Assembly: GCA_017441605.1 (NCBI GenBank)
Contig: JAFRXD010000077.1
Location: 1-64,000, forward strand
Direction of reading: 5' to 3'
From: Thermoguttaceae bacterium
Lineage (GTDB): Bacteria > Planctomycetota > Planctomycetia > Pirellulales > Thermoguttaceae
DNA length: 64,000 nt
Shown piece by piece: positions 40,801 to 47,629 of this stretch (position 1 is its first letter; each line of letters opens with the position of its first letter). Below the pieces are notes generated by a model that worked only from the letters and a program-made list of their open reading frames with translations, made no database searches and had not been told where the DNA came from. Both the position numbers and the translations under genes were made by a program.

Positions 40801-43800
40801 AATTGCTCTCGAACTCGGATCGAGAAACGTTCGCGGTTCCTTCGTAGAAGTAAATCGCGCCCCCGTCGCCGACCGCTTTATTTTCGACGAAATAGGAATC
40901 GGCGACGCCAAGCCCGCTCCGGCTCCAAATCGCGCCCCCGTAGTTCGTCGCGGAGTTCGTGTCGAAAACCGAGTTGGAAACGGAGACGGTTCCTCGGTCG
41001 TTGTAGATCGCGGCGCCGTTTTGCGCGACGTTGAACGAAAATTCGCAATGCTCGACGGTTAGCGCGGCGTACTGCGCGTTGTAAACGGCGCCTCCGTTCC
41101 CGGAGTCTTTTCCAGTCGTGAGCGTTAGCCCGATAAGGGTCAGATCCGAGGCGTTGTAGAAGAACCGAGTCTTCTCCTGCCCGTCGAGCGTTATTTCCCC
41201 GCCGCCGTCGATCGTTACCGGCTGATAGATATGCAGCTGCGAGTCGAGATAGATCGTCCCGCCCGAGAGGGACGAGGCGAACGTAATCGAGGCGTCCTCG
41301 GAAGTCGCCATAAAGATCGCCTCCCGCAAGGAGACGAGATTGTTGGAGAAATCGAACTCGTCGGTGAGCGTCGTAACGACCGAGTAGTCGACCGTCGTCG
41401 TCGCGGGCGTTCCCGTAAACTTATAGGCGCCAATATAATCGACCCCGCTCGGCTTCGCCAGCGGACTGGTCGCCGCGAGGCGGAGATCGTAAGCCCCCGG
41501 ATTCGCGAGCGCTCCGCTCGCGTCGAACGTCGGGGAAACGACGAATCCGGGGTTGTAGTTGACGCAATAGTTCGCGCTCGTTTCGGCGAGCTCGCCCCAG
41601 AGATTCGCCGTCGTCGGCGCGTAGTTCGCGGCGACGATCGAGCGGTCGACGGTAAGCGCCGCGTCGGTCGAGCAATAGACTCCCCCGCCGTAGCTCGTCG
41701 CCTTGTTTCCGGCTATCGTCGAATGAGTTAGCGTCGTCGTTCCGATTCGCTCGTAGATCCCGCCGCCGTTTTGGGCCTCGTTTCCGGAAATCTCGGATCC
41801 TTCGATCGTTAGCGTTCCGTCCCAGAGATAGAACGCGCCTCCATAGTTCGTCGCCTTGTTGCCAATGAACTTTGAGTTGACGACTTCGACGGAGCCCATA
41901 CTGTCGATCGCGCCGCCACTTTTAGCGCTATTGTTCCTAAAGACGCTTCCGACGACAGATAATATACCGCGAGAGTGAATCGCGCCAACATCGCCGGAAT
42001 TGTTTTCAAAGACGCAATTTTCAACGATTACCGTCGCTTCGTTGTAGTCGTTATAAACCGCTCCTGCTTCGTTCAATCCGCTTGATTCCCCGGCGGTAAT
42101 CGTCAAATCGCGGAGCGTTAGACGTCCGTAGTTCTTAAAGATTTGGGTCTTGTCCTGCCCGCTAATCGTTATTCGCCCCGCGCCCTCGATAACCAAATCG
42201 CGATCGACCGTCAAAACGGAGTCGAGCAAAACCGTCGCGGTTCCCAGCGACTCGGCGAACGTAATCGTCGCCCCGTTCCCGGCGTAGGAAATCGCCTCGC
42301 GCAAAGAGACGAGCCCGTCGCTCGCGTCCGCGACGTCCGCGGTTGTCGTAACGACGAGCGAGCGGGTCTCGTCTTCGCTCTCGATTTGTTGCTGGTATTC
42401 GTAAGCCCCGATATCGACGCGCGCCGCCCCCTTGGCGCCGACGACCCGCGGTTTACCCTCCGCGTCGGTCGCATAGTAGGCGCCAGCCGCCAGATACCCG
42501 GCGTCGATCGCCGGGGACGTCGCCGCGAGGTGGAGATCGATCGCGTCGGGATTGGTCAGCGCGCCGTCTTCCCAAACCGGCGCGACGACGAACCCGGGGT
42601 CGGTTCCGACTAGGTTGTAGCGACCGCTCGTCGAACCGTCTATATTGGCGTAATTTGCGTTTTGAGCGTAGTTAGTCGAAACGATCGTATTGTTGAGGGT
42701 TACCGAACCGTATATTCCGCCCCCGTAACGCGTCGCTTTGTTTCCGGAGATCGTCGAACAATTGATTGTCAGCGAGCCGCCGTCGTGATGAATCGCGCCT
42801 CCCACGTTGTTGCTCGTATTGCGGACGAAGACCGAGTTGTCGATGGAAGAGTTAGAATAGATGGCGATCGCGCCTCCGTGCGAGGACCAGTTATTCTCAA
42901 AGAATGATTGCGAGACGGTTATATTATGCCCGGAGATTGCTCCGCCGCTATATCCGTCGCGCGTTTTATTGCCTGTAAATCTTGTGTTGACAACGGAGAT
43001 TGTTCCGCTACCGCCACCGGCGATCGCTCCCCCGTTCGAACCGGTTGTGAAATTGTCTTCAAAGATGGAATCGACGATGACGAGAGCTCCCGATCCGGTA
43101 TTAATCGCGCCGCCGGAGCCCGACGTTTTGTTGTTCCGGAACGTTGAATTCGAAGCGCTAAGCGCGCTCGAAGCCCCGCTATTGTAAATCGCGCCGCCGT
43201 CTCCGCTAGAGTTACCGTTGACGAACGTCAACCCCTTAACCGTCAAATTCCCCTCGTTATAGATCAGCCGCGTCTTCTGTTGTCCGTCGAGGGTAATCTT
43301 TCCTTTGCCGTCGATAGTAATCGTCTTAGTATTGGTAAGTTGCGTCTCGAACGCGAGCGTCTTACCGTTGAGCGAGGAGCTAAACGTAATCGAGTCCCCG
43401 TCGTTCGCCCAAATTAGCGCTTCGCGCAGCGAGAGGGTCGAGAAGTCGTAGTCGACGACGTCCTCGTCCGTGTTGACGACGAAGGAGAAGCTCGAATTAG
43501 ACGCGCTTTGGTATTCGTAAGCGCCGACGTCGACGCGATTTGCTTGCTTTCGCGCGTTCCCGTCGAGGTCGAGCGCGTAGTCCCCGGCCGCGTCGCGCCC
43601 GCGATTGATAACGAACGCGTCGGAGGTTAGATGCAAGTCGATCGGATTGCGCTTGGTGTTGGCGAGGGAGCCGTTCTTCCAGATCGGGGGTTGGACGAAC
43701 CCGGGGTCGACTTCGACGACGGAGTTGGTCGTCTCGTCGAGCGTTCCGACGAGATCCGGGGAAGTCGGCGCGTAGTTTACCGAAACGATGGAGTTGACGA

Positions 43801-46800
43801 GGCGAAGCGTATTGGAGTCGTTGGTAAGGTAAACGCCTCCGCCGGAGTTTTCCGCCTTGTTTCCGGCGACGGAGCAGTGGATTAGCGTTAGATTCCCCTC
43901 GGCGTAAAAAGCCCCGCCCCGGTTCGTTGCCGACGAGCCGAAAATCGCCGAGTTGTCTAGCGTTACGGTCGACGAGCTATTGCCGTAAATCGCGCCCCCG
44001 TATTTCGCGCCGTTCGTTTCAAACGTCGAGCGCGAAACGGTTAGCGTTCCGCCGGCTCCGATCGCGCCCCCGTCGCCGTTGGACGAGTTGTCGACGAAGT
44101 AACTATCGACGACCGAAAGGGTTCCGGTCCGAGAATCGATCGCGCCCCCGTTGCCGTTCGCGGAGTTCGTGTCGAACGTCGACCCGGTAACGGAGACGGT
44201 TCCGGCGTAGTTGTAGATCGCGCCCCCGTTATTGGTCGCGACGTTGAACGAAAACTCGCAGTCGGCGACCGTGAGAACCGCGTTTTCCGCGTTGTAAATC
44301 GCGCCGCCGTATCCGGAAACGTTCCCCGTCGTAAGAGTCAGTCCTATGAGCGTCAAATTCGCCGCGTTATAGATAATTCGCGTTTTCTCCTGCCCGTCGA
44401 GGGTAATCGACCCGCCGCCGTCAATCGTAATCGCGCGGTCGATATAGAGTTGCGAGTCGAGCGCGAGCGTTTGATTGCCGAGAGTGCTCGCGAACGTAAT
44501 CGTCGCGCCCTCGGCGTACGCCATCAGAATCGCCTCGCGCAGCGAGACGGCGCTATTGGAGAAGTCGAGCTCGTCGGCGCTCGTCGTAACGACGGAGTAG
44601 TCGAGCGTCGAGGGCGTCGGAGTTCCCTCGAAACGATAGGCGCCGAGATAGCTTTCGGCGGTCGCGTCCGCGTAAGGGCTCGTTGCCGCGAGACGCAAGT
44701 CGAACGAGTCGGCGTTCGTCAAAGCTCCGGAAGCGTCGAAGAGGGGCGTTGCGACGAACCCGGGGTTCGATCCGACCAGATTATTGGCGCTTTCGTCCGA
44801 GAGCGCCCCATAGAGATTGCTCCCCGAGTTGGCGTAGTTCGCCGCGATAATCGAGCGCGCTACCGTTAGACCTTTGGCGGTGTTATTGTAAATCCCGCCC
44901 CCATAGTTTTTCGCCTTGTTCCCCGCGACGGTAACGTTGCGCAGGGTCGTCGTTCCGCCGTCGTGGAAGAGCCCGCCCCCGTTTTGCGCGGAGTTCCCGG
45001 AAATTTCGGTCTCGACGACCGTCGCGGTTCCCCCGTCGACAAAGACCGCGCCCCCGGCGTTTCCCGCATTGTTCCCGCGAAGAACCGATCGAGAGACGGA
45101 GAAGTTTCCGTTGTTGACGTAAATCGCGCCCCCGTGAACGTTCGAACTGTTCCCGAAAAACTCGGAGTTCGCGATCGTCGCGGTCGAGTTGCTCCAAATG
45201 GCGCCGCCGTAATTCGAGAGATTGTTCTCGAATCGAACGTTGTCAACGGTCAGCGTTCCGTTTTCGTTCTTTACGGCGGCGCCGTAGTTCGAGGAAATAT
45301 TCCCGTTCGCGATCGTTAGGTTCTTAAGGGTCAAATCGCCGGAGTTATAGAGGACGCGAACCTTGTTCTGCCCGTCCAGGACGACGCGCTCGTCCCCGTC
45401 GATCGTTATCGTCTTGGCGACGCTCAGCGTTTCCTCGAGGGGAAGTGTCGCTTGTTCCAGCGTCTCGGAGAAGGTAATCGTCGCCCCGTTCGGAGCCAGC
45501 GCGATCGCCTCGCGCAGCGAGAGTTTTCCGTCGTCCGGTTCGGAGACGTCCTCGGTTGTCGTAACGACGATCGTCGGCACCGAGCCCTGAACGAAGTCGA
45601 AAGAGAGCGCGTCGATCGCGACGTCGACGTCGCTCAGCGAGACCGACCCGCCCTTGACGCAAACCTGCGTCCCGATCGCGGGGGAGTACTCGTAGGCGTC
45701 CCAAACGCCCCCTTGGTCGCCGGAGCTTAGAATGTAGACTTCCTCGCTGTCGGGCGGGGTAATCTTGAAATGGTGGAAGTCGTCGCCCGATCCTTCTTCC
45801 GTAGAAATTGCGACGGCGTAAGACTCTCCGGCGACTAATTCCGCCTTGCCGGTCGCGGTCGAGACGTTCGATTTAACGATTCGCTCGTTCGACTCAAAAA
45901 CCCCGTTTTGGTTGAGATCGATATAGATTTGCCCAATATCGTCCGTGTTCGATTTGAATTGGTACTCGCCCGTTTGAGACGCGGTAAAGCGCCCCGTCCA
46001 AAGATAAGCGTAGTAATCGCCGGAGTTCGCGGCTTGAAGAAGCTCGCTTTGCCGATAAGTCGTCGCGGAAACGGTAAAGCCGGAGAACAAGTCGGCGCGG
46101 GTCCCGTTCGCGGCAAGCCCCGCGAATCCCGCGTCGCTCGCGTTTCGCAGCGATTGATTGAAGTAAAAATACTCCTTCAAAACGTTCGTTTCGCGAACCC
46201 CGTTGGCGTCGACGAACCAAAGCCCTTTGGCGTCGTTCCCCTCGATTTTGGAGTTGGCGAGCGCGACGGTCGCGGAGTCGACGAAAAGCCCTCCGCCCAG
46301 CGCTTTTTCGGTTCTCGAACTTTGGACGAACCCGTTGGTCAAAACGAACCCGCCGAGATTGACGACCGTCGCGTCCCCGACGATCGACATGGCGCGCGCC
46401 GTTTGGTTCGCGTCGATCGTAACCGGCTTGGTCCCGAACGCGACGATCGAGAGCGACCCTTTGTCGCTCGGAATCTGAATCGAGATCTCGTCGAGCGCGG
46501 TTTGATAGGTAATCGTATTGGCGGAGTCGGTCGTTCGCAACACGACCAAATCGCTTTTCGCGGAATTGGCGGCGCTCGCGATCGCCGATTTCAGCTTGTC
46601 GACGCTCAGCTCGCTCGCCTTGATCTCGATAAGATTGACCCCGGATTGCGTCTCCGGAAGCCCGAATTCAGGATAGGTTTGGCGAATCGACGCGTACTCG
46701 GCGGTCGTTACCGAGAGCAACTGCCGCTCTTCGAGCGCTTCGAGCCCGGTTTTCCGCGCCTTCGTTGGCTTGCTCTTATCCCGTTTTGTTCCGAGCGCGC

Positions 46801-46885
46801 TCAATAATCCCCGAGTCGCGCGCTCCAATAAATTGCCGTTGCGAGTTGCGTTTGAATTATTCCCGACGAGTTTTCCGCGAGTCAT
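28823..46885 (-). CDS. Giant secreted protein: beta-helix modules, CARDB, RHS core, DPNEIVGP and PKD-like domains
   Basis: The gene encodes 6020 residues from ATG 46885 (GGAG upstream; an in-frame TTG at 46927 is less likely). Residues ~45-60 carry LEALEERQLLS, the planctomycete N-terminal export-associated motif. A PA14/GLEYA-like domain (~220-385) is followed by seven modules (~435-2900), each opening with VVTT...SLREA and holding GGAIY/FxxN beta-helix repeats as in polymorphic membrane proteins, closing with DVGAYEY. A second beta-helix region, a CARDB domain (DLEPIALDAPSEV) and a carboxypeptidase-regulatory-like domain (near 3950) follow. An RHS region spans ~4310-5175, ending RFISEDPLGYDGGDINLYRY. 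Then come a variable tip, a GNEGGN repeat linker, a DPNEIVGP domain, a fibronectin-like domain, a PKD-like domain (WRIDWGDGE) and an acidic end. Likely surface adhesin or delivery protein; function unknown. Confidence 0.9.
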   Translation of the reverse strand: MTRGKLVGNNSNATRNGNLLERATRGLLSALGTKRDKSKPTKARKTGLEALEERQLLSVTTAEYASIRQTYPEFGLPETQSGVNLIEIKASELSVDKLKSAIASAANSAKSDLVVLRTTDSANTITYQTALDEISIQIPSDKGSLSIVAFGTKPVTIDANQTARAMSIVGDATVVNLGGFVLTNGFVQSSRTEKALGGGLFVDSATVALANSKIEGNDAKGLWFVDANGVRETNVLKEYFYFNQSLRNASDAGFAGLAANGTRADLFSGFTVSATTYRQSELLQAANSGDYYAYLWTGRFTASQTGEYQFKSNTDDIGQIYIDLNQNGVFESNERIVKSNVSTATGKAELVAGESYAVAISTEEGSGDDFHHFKITPPDSEEVYILSSGDQGGVWDAYEYSPAIGTQVCVKGGSVSLSDVDVAIDALSFDFVQGSVPTIVVTTTEDVSEPDDGKLSLREAIALAPNGATITFSETLEQATLPLEETLSVAKTITIDGDERVVLDGQNKVRVLYNSGDLTLKNLTIANGNISSNYGAAVKNENGTLTVDNVRFENNLSNYGGAIWSNSTATIANSEFFGNSSNVHGGAIYVNNGNFSVSRSVLRGNNAGNAGGAVFVDGGTATVVETEISGNSAQNGGGLFHDGGTTTLRNVTVAGNKAKNYGGGIYNNTAKGLTVARSIIAANYANSGSNLYGALSDESANNLVGSNPGFVATPLFDASGALTNADSFDLRLAATSPYADATAESYLGAYRFEGTPTPSTLDYSVVTTSADELDFSNSAVSLREAILMAYAEGATITFASTLGNQTLALDSQLYIDRAITIDGGGSITLDGQEKTRIIYNAANLTLIGLTLTTGNVSGYGGAIYNAENAVLTVADCEFSFNVATNNGGAIYNYAGTVSVTGSTFDTNSANGNGGAIDSRTGTLSVVDSYFVDNSSNGDGGAIGAGGTLTVSRSTFETNGAKYGGAIYGNSSSTVTLDNSAIFGSSATNRGGAFYAEGNLTLIHCSVAGNKAENSGGGVYLTNDSNTLRLVNSIVSVNYAPTSPDLVGTLDETTNSVVEVDPGFVQPPIWKNGSLANTKRNPIDLHLTSDAFVINRGRDAAGDYALDLDGNARKQANRVDVGAYEYQSASNSSFSFVVNTDEDVVDYDFSTLSLREALIWANDGDSITFSSSLNGKTLAFETQLTNTKTITIDGKGKITLDGQQKTRLIYNEGNLTVKGLTFVNGNSSGDGGAIYNSGASSALSASNSTFRNNKTSGSGGAINTGSGALVIVDSIFEDNFTTGSNGGAIAGGGSGTISVVNTRFTGNKTRDGYSGGAISGHNITVSQSFFENNWSSHGGAIAIYSNSSIDNSVFVRNTSNNVGGAIHHDGGSLTINCSTISGNKATRYGGGIYGSVTLNNTIVSTNYAQNANYANIDGSTSGRYNLVGTDPGFVVAPVWEDGALTNPDAIDLHLAATSPAIDAGYLAAGAYYATDAEGKPRVVGAKGAARVDIGAYEYQQQIESEDETRSLVVTTTADVADASDGLVSLREAISYAGNGATITFAESLGTATVLLDSVLTVDRDLVIEGAGRITISGQDKTQIFKNYGRLTLRDLTITAGESSGLNEAGAVYNDYNEATVIVENCVFENNSGDVGAIHSRGILSVVGSVFRNNSAKSGGAIDSMGSVEVVNSKFIGNKATNYGGAFYLWDGTLTIEGSEISGNEAQNGGGIYERIGTTTLTHSTIAGNKATSYGGGVYCSTDAALTVDRSIVAANYAPTTANLWGELAETSANYCVNYNPGFVVSPTFDASGALANPGAYDLRLAATSPLAKPSGVDYIGAYKFTGTPATTTVDYSVVTTLTDEFDFSNNLVSLREAIFMATSEDASITFASSLSGGTIYLDSQLHIYQPVTIDGGGEITLDGQEKTRFFYNASDLTLIGLTLTTGKDSGNGGAVYNAQYAALTVEHCEFSFNVAQNGAAIYNDRGTVSVSNSVFDTNSATNYGGAIWSRSGLGVADSYFVENKAVGDGGAIYFYEGTANVSRSEFESNSSAYGGAILFYANSVATVDNSAFWGNEASTRGGALYTTDNGGISLDLINCTISGNKSNVGGALYQASSSTKLRLIDSIVALNYAPTSPDLSVNIYSFYENSGSVISCDPGFVQAPIWKNGALANTKRNPIDLQLTAKSWAVNAGTGTANDSALDVDWNPRVLDGALDVGAYEYDGSIAGRDAKSLVVTTLDDSFDARDGVTSLREAVYNAAPGETITFAPGLSGGTITLASGTFKLYRDVVIDASALPEGVAIDANQTGRVFEIADSVQSVRLVNLTLTNGKTSEYGGAMRIAGGSVVLENCVLSDSSAEYGGGIYFKSGSLTLSGTTISGNKSTRNGGGIYLENGSTSLTIDGSVISGNVANGSGGGVFSYGNNLGNSFVSSAIVNNKAGDYGGGIYANWLSMVNCTVAGNVGNYYGGVYINSAVESRFDNSIISLNRSITGGDYSIGYSSGHGLINRSNILAYDPGFVTTPRFDENENLLNADETDYRLKGSSWAIDASAPVGVGVADASGRARRVGTAVDLGAYEYSGVDQRVDARLNRTVVTTLADSFDGSDGVISLREALFLAEDGDVITFAPHLRGTITLTASLRVTSEVTIDGDGKITLDADGLLRILEVKNRDTTVRGLELINAANRAINMFQSSLTVEDCVFSGNGSTTGNNGGAINADYGTLVVRRSVFTGNNAYKGGAISSVYSSVTVDASQFFDNKTGSYSDSGGGAIMVWQTTDFTVSNSLFVGNSSPRLGGAIYAHPKSLSVNNTFVDNYANNSASAYYSDGTATLYNNVVIRNGSNDLYGTFNGTNNLVSASQSFATKTGNYAWDAEMELFVNEGRGDYRLSATSFAQNLGDNARVVGEFDLAGMRRIMNETVDLGAYEADSRVLLSQSAVFQGTVDLSFQFANVDGQVAFYWISGAEKTLLGTSDSEGTFHWDTTALADGSGRFSMEYKTTDGESLAPGFDGVIINSASVVVKRGAINESETWTSDKVYVVSGLTTIAANASLTIAEGTVVKFVKGGYLYCQEGAVVSVESGATLTRFEDDSVGGDTNLDGENSSPKFGASYFKGNLSNVDISSSANLKFIATSKGGTLTTDEMWLGGQVYEINSDIVVPSGVSLTILPGAILKFAKGKALIVNAGGSLYAQGNTAQPIVFTSIYDDEYGGDTNDDEDQTAPAPGNWKHILVKGTAEFNCAIVRYAGSPTDNSSDGAIFAQSGGSVVFNNGTIYGSQLAATHADSSSSLRVVNSIISDAIYATHDGDYINCVIDNVNYLCNTNYSYYKNGSFVNCAIYRVSKKYFSSSNPNYAFKNNLFYNPEGYAVQNFNLVGQNGNIWANPLFRDPDGGDYRLCAGSPCIDAGDGALAPKLDAEGASRQTDDYSDLIGTPNSDGKYVDIGAYEFAETNGASVDLEPIALDAPSEVSSGEIVSLQWTTRNNGTVPANGVWNSKIYLVSASGQETLIATVKRDAPISVGDAKTQRAQVEIPKTLKDGDYTFLVRVNPDRGLYEGSRVDNNTIRASGATTVSARLLTLPVAELTISPQLEHYKLRVPAGTEYYLYYASHSDQTNQNAFETNDARIYLGEGYAPTAERNDGVSSSLVKTTTNGGTSYRYLFLQVPASSEARDVYVGLCASNATETGSLTLKDAKFSFEGFAGASGMSTSDELETASVVLGDKMFSVAIVGTGFREGMTARIEPQFFSSGSSDADRIKYEQAGYLSSYEAEVQVVSATEAILTFRGDISDRSYVSSGVDRFRNYKLFVEDELCGRVKVNSGSEGWQFSDVELILPESVRSGRAYSATLKYKTSSDRIAPMYFIYANEGTLLSLTDDFTYATNDVQALGIGARNNAGVLRNSESGEITFYFKAGERVEIGVRELFYEENEENPHSEYFDTWKEYHEALTNAATRLNLRGKTNYSVSDAYQFAVRVKTGKDVAAVSGTLIDYRDMEPIANVELGASWTDADGVERTVYASTDENGWFSLKNIPANAEVELFSLDVVGLSQKEFTLNGGDLNGVKLTAELNYETAIPDLIFEGYEYEGEGETALSQEDLLFLNEILNSEASEHIVDGSQSSKRVIKNNGLWGCIVWNPTELAVNYEGGATLYVANKTQNPIDPLLINITAVNGRGKKNAILTLDPEKRQRFSTKVMPEGYASAQKALVTGNDGAALQPGEWIAIPVYWCGWVKPVKDTNFEFKINFVKREAGQELALDKMEAELRSYMNESSDFADLSDEQWSYLWSRLSSQFGDDYESYVARLAEVAHEYKTIKPSIGTGGSSSGSSWAGASGSAISPRQQDPDAEPHYQYNVIRDVERLNKLSIVSALKSNAAASDPSEAVDNYVGSTTFGLTFSRYYLGGTFIGRYAFSSLGMGWKHNWDFRLETTDEVATLYYPFGEQRSFQMTREAGETTIYSSLGALDQATLVKDAQGVFEMKEATGVVYRFSASGKLLSITDANGNVVSLAYDERERLTTVSDDWGHSIALAYDAQGKLISVTDSNGDRTIYDYDPLGLFLVKTTWQDGKFVKYSYNNGNTDSSYATITRIEYADGTYQTFTYDEQERLVGVNNSDGSSTRVEWVGNNSCKEYVNNEYQRTVWFDANGNVVKSTDAFGRSISYDYDQYGRPVAITNSKGCVSYASYDQAGNIASWIDSNGNETTYEHDLKYALRKITDTNGASSYFEYDNNGNRVLWRRADNTASAVVRNDNGNVARTVDREGNVVRYGYDSVGNLVSTAYSTEAGAISYSYDARGNLVRVVDADGAVTAMTYDANDQMTKVVYPNGKKLEYAYDSLGRTISVSDGGSYYVGYVYDGQSRLSKVVDASGAATATYTYDSVGRLSRETSANGVYTVYAYDELNRVASKKTLSASGAALNSFAYTYDLSDLLLTTTTLDGKWTYTHDALGQIVKSVFVANSGSSIASRSYEFEYDAVGNRTRAKIDGVERSYRYDNMNHMLSDGEFDYEYDANGNLTLKKNLSTGETTTYSWNQRGKLVSAVSSTGVRWSYEYDVFGNRTSATRDDGAGNVEKTEYLVDVNGSLSNVVASYDTSGALKANFIYGLSLVAQADASGNKAYYASDILGSTTLVTDQNAATLNKYAYDQNGNVVLSQETIQTPFQFVGTYGVVSDDSEEFVQMRARWYDPNSGRFISEDPLGYDGGDINLYRYCKNDGTIVIDYTGEDSRYIGICPNLHAGILSTEVCCGLVFTGKDSGVYCTPYLGISTPGAGGSATGQLGHGQANSVESFKGPSISTGASGGELGRFGGVANLDPKTGKPTSVEGRVGLGGDLVPAQADLGFGYTAAASWGDIWNGIKKGFNGLTDWGSGLGNRLNKWWNGNEGGNGNEGGNGNEGGNGNEGGNGNEGGNGGKNGGKNGGGGGNGGSNGTHSTDPNEIVGPIGWDFEMVDQNEGIEDADPYFVITTPNWTTASTETERNYTIYFENKATATASAQEVFVSTALPVELDWSTFELRAVGAGDEVYTVMNGETDGTWIVAQKSTGDSIQISVEYDPRTGEVNWYLRSYVASTEDHFPTDPYDGFLPPNDESGAGEGYVSFAIKYAKGLSTGTRAYVAADIVFDENETITTNVWHTTIDASAPTSHIVSTRYDNETRTINVQWTGEDADSGIASYDVYYSVDGGGEYELWLERTTLTEADFNVAAIGENYSFKVVAYDGAGNCNSGVTASIRVEADALVRLDESTFVVQEGCDVLVSAITSGASDEYSYYWNITGEGYALANDYVELGESFWFSARESALPSGEYVVSLRVRDASGVYSAPTSATLRVVEVDPTFEIDARGLMGDQALSLAIKAQTPNDVPISQWRIDWGDGETSIVDKLGDAIVASHYYPETAGETSYSVTLEAIDVRGKGAGTYYAIATHSVPGTGVSTAVVEEQADTPQIAEPLAAPIVLATRVELSPEHVATPEVSTDAAPHGSGLAVVLTTETESFSRASSGEWSLALPEAADDATLAAAVLREERFAALDDEDDALGFETDATLDEAEESALDEALLDVLVEMEF
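30771..30860 (-). repeat. Five perfect 18-bp tandem repeats (GNEGGN linker)
   Basis: The unit TTTCCACCCTCGTTGCCG (plus strand) occurs five times without change, coding for a Gly/Asn/Glu linker in the giant protein. Imperfect Gly/Lys/Asn repeats continue at 30720-30770. Copy number is likely to vary between strains. Confidence 0.95.
31370..33960 (-). other. RHS/YD-repeat region inside the giant protein
   Basis: From a DUF6531-like entry (TTFGLTFSRYYLGGTF, GWKHNWDF) through more than fifteen YD repeats (YDxxGxL/VxxxxD) to the RHS-core ending ARWYDPNSGRFISEDPLGYD. RHS cores normally form a closed shell around a C-terminal toxin; here about 850 residues follow the core. Confidence 0.85.
38190..45580 (-). 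repeat. Seven repeated SLREA/beta-helix modules
   Basis: The starts (VVTT or VVNT, then SLREA) lie near 45580, 44600, 43490, 42360, 41385, 40250 and 39180, about 1.0-1.1 kb apart. Several pairs are still alike at DNA level, for example around 40400-40470 and 43640-43710, so the array grew by duplication. Each module begins with a strand for cleavage-like SLREA and ends with DxGAYE. Confidence 0.8.
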
Positions 46886-47232
46886 GGCTTCCGTTTCTCC
46901 AAAACGATGATTTTTTTCTTTCCCCAAGCGAACACAGACCGATTTACCGCGCCGAAACGGAAGAAATTAAGCGCGAGGACGATCGAAAAGAAAGACGCGA
47001 AGCGCCGAGCCGAACGAGAAAAAGCGAGCGCGCGACGAGAAAGCGCGGCGCGAGTCAAGAACCGAACGGAGCGAGAGATAGCGAGACGAAAACCCGACTT
47101 TTACGGATAGACCGAATGGGGGGGGGTACGCTCTTGGTAACGTTTGTAACGCCATCTCTGCAGCCTCGCTAATAAAACGGCGCGAGCAAAAAGAGCGTTG
47201 CAAAAGCCCCGGTCGCGCTTCCACCGTTGGAA
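46886..47232 (-). promoter_or_regulatory. Long leader of the giant gene with C9 tract and small ORF
   Basis: From the predicted start near 47226 the leader is about 340 nt. It holds a possible 62-codon ORF (ATG 47155 to stop 46967), with GAGG 8 nt upstream of its ATG, and nine consecutive C (sense strand; plus-strand G 47118-47126) inside that ORF. The ORF is rich in Arg, Ser and Phe and matches no family I know. Confidence 0.35.
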
Positions 47233-47261
47233 ATTCTATCGCCCCCCGCGAGCGAGGTCAA
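47233..47261 (-). promoter_or_regulatory. Predicted promoter of the giant gene
   Basis: On the minus strand TTGACC (47261-47256) and TAGAAT (47238-47233) have a 17-bp spacer. Confidence 0.55.
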
Positions 47262-47486
47262 GAGAAATCAAAAAATTTTTTGGAAATTTTTTTCGAGAAA
47301 GAGAGAGGTTGACGGGTTAAAGAACTCGGTTCGATAACATGACCGAGGGAGCGCGATTGCGCGAACCCAAATTGAGAAATAATTAAAAACGCGCGCTTTT
47401 CCCCGCCCTCTTGCTCTTTTTCAAAAATCCCGACAAGCGAAGACCGACCAATCCCGGGCGGAAATGCGAGAGAAAACGACGACCCG

Positions 47487-47597
47487 GCCGCGCGGCGCCG
47501 CGAACAAAAGCGGCGTCCTCTAGAGCGCTTCTAACGCAGTAGAGCCCCCAACGGGGGCTCTACTAGTTTACCCAGCCGCGCGGTAGCGCGAACAAAA
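47487..47597. repeat. Direct repeats flanking a perfect inverted repeat
   Basis: A 23-bp direct repeat (47487-47509 and 47575-47597; 20 of 23 bases equal, ending CGCGAACAAAA) brackets a perfect 12-bp inverted repeat with 3-nt loop (47538-47549 / 47553-47564). No T run follows either side of the inverted repeat. It could be a small repetitive extragenic element or a remnant. Confidence 0.6.
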
Positions 47598-47612
47598 CCC
47601 GCCCTCGGCGGG
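47593..47612 (-). terminator. Possible terminator after the gspF-like gene
   Basis: On the minus strand CCCGCC-GAG-GGCGGG is followed by TTTTG. A tandem copy of the GCCCTCGGCGGGC sequence lies next to it. Confidence 0.45.
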
Positions 47613-47629
47613 CGCCCTCGGCGGGCGGA

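Noticed and set aside
46886..46927. In-frame TTG at 46927 as start of the giant protein
   Set aside because: ATG 46885 has GGAG at suitable spacing; the TTG has no better site and adds only 14 residues.
47309..47338. Plus-strand promoter (TTGACG, 18 bp, GATAAC)
   Set aside because: No gene follows on the plus strand for over 3 kb and the -10 match is modest; kept only as a note that a small RNA is possible.
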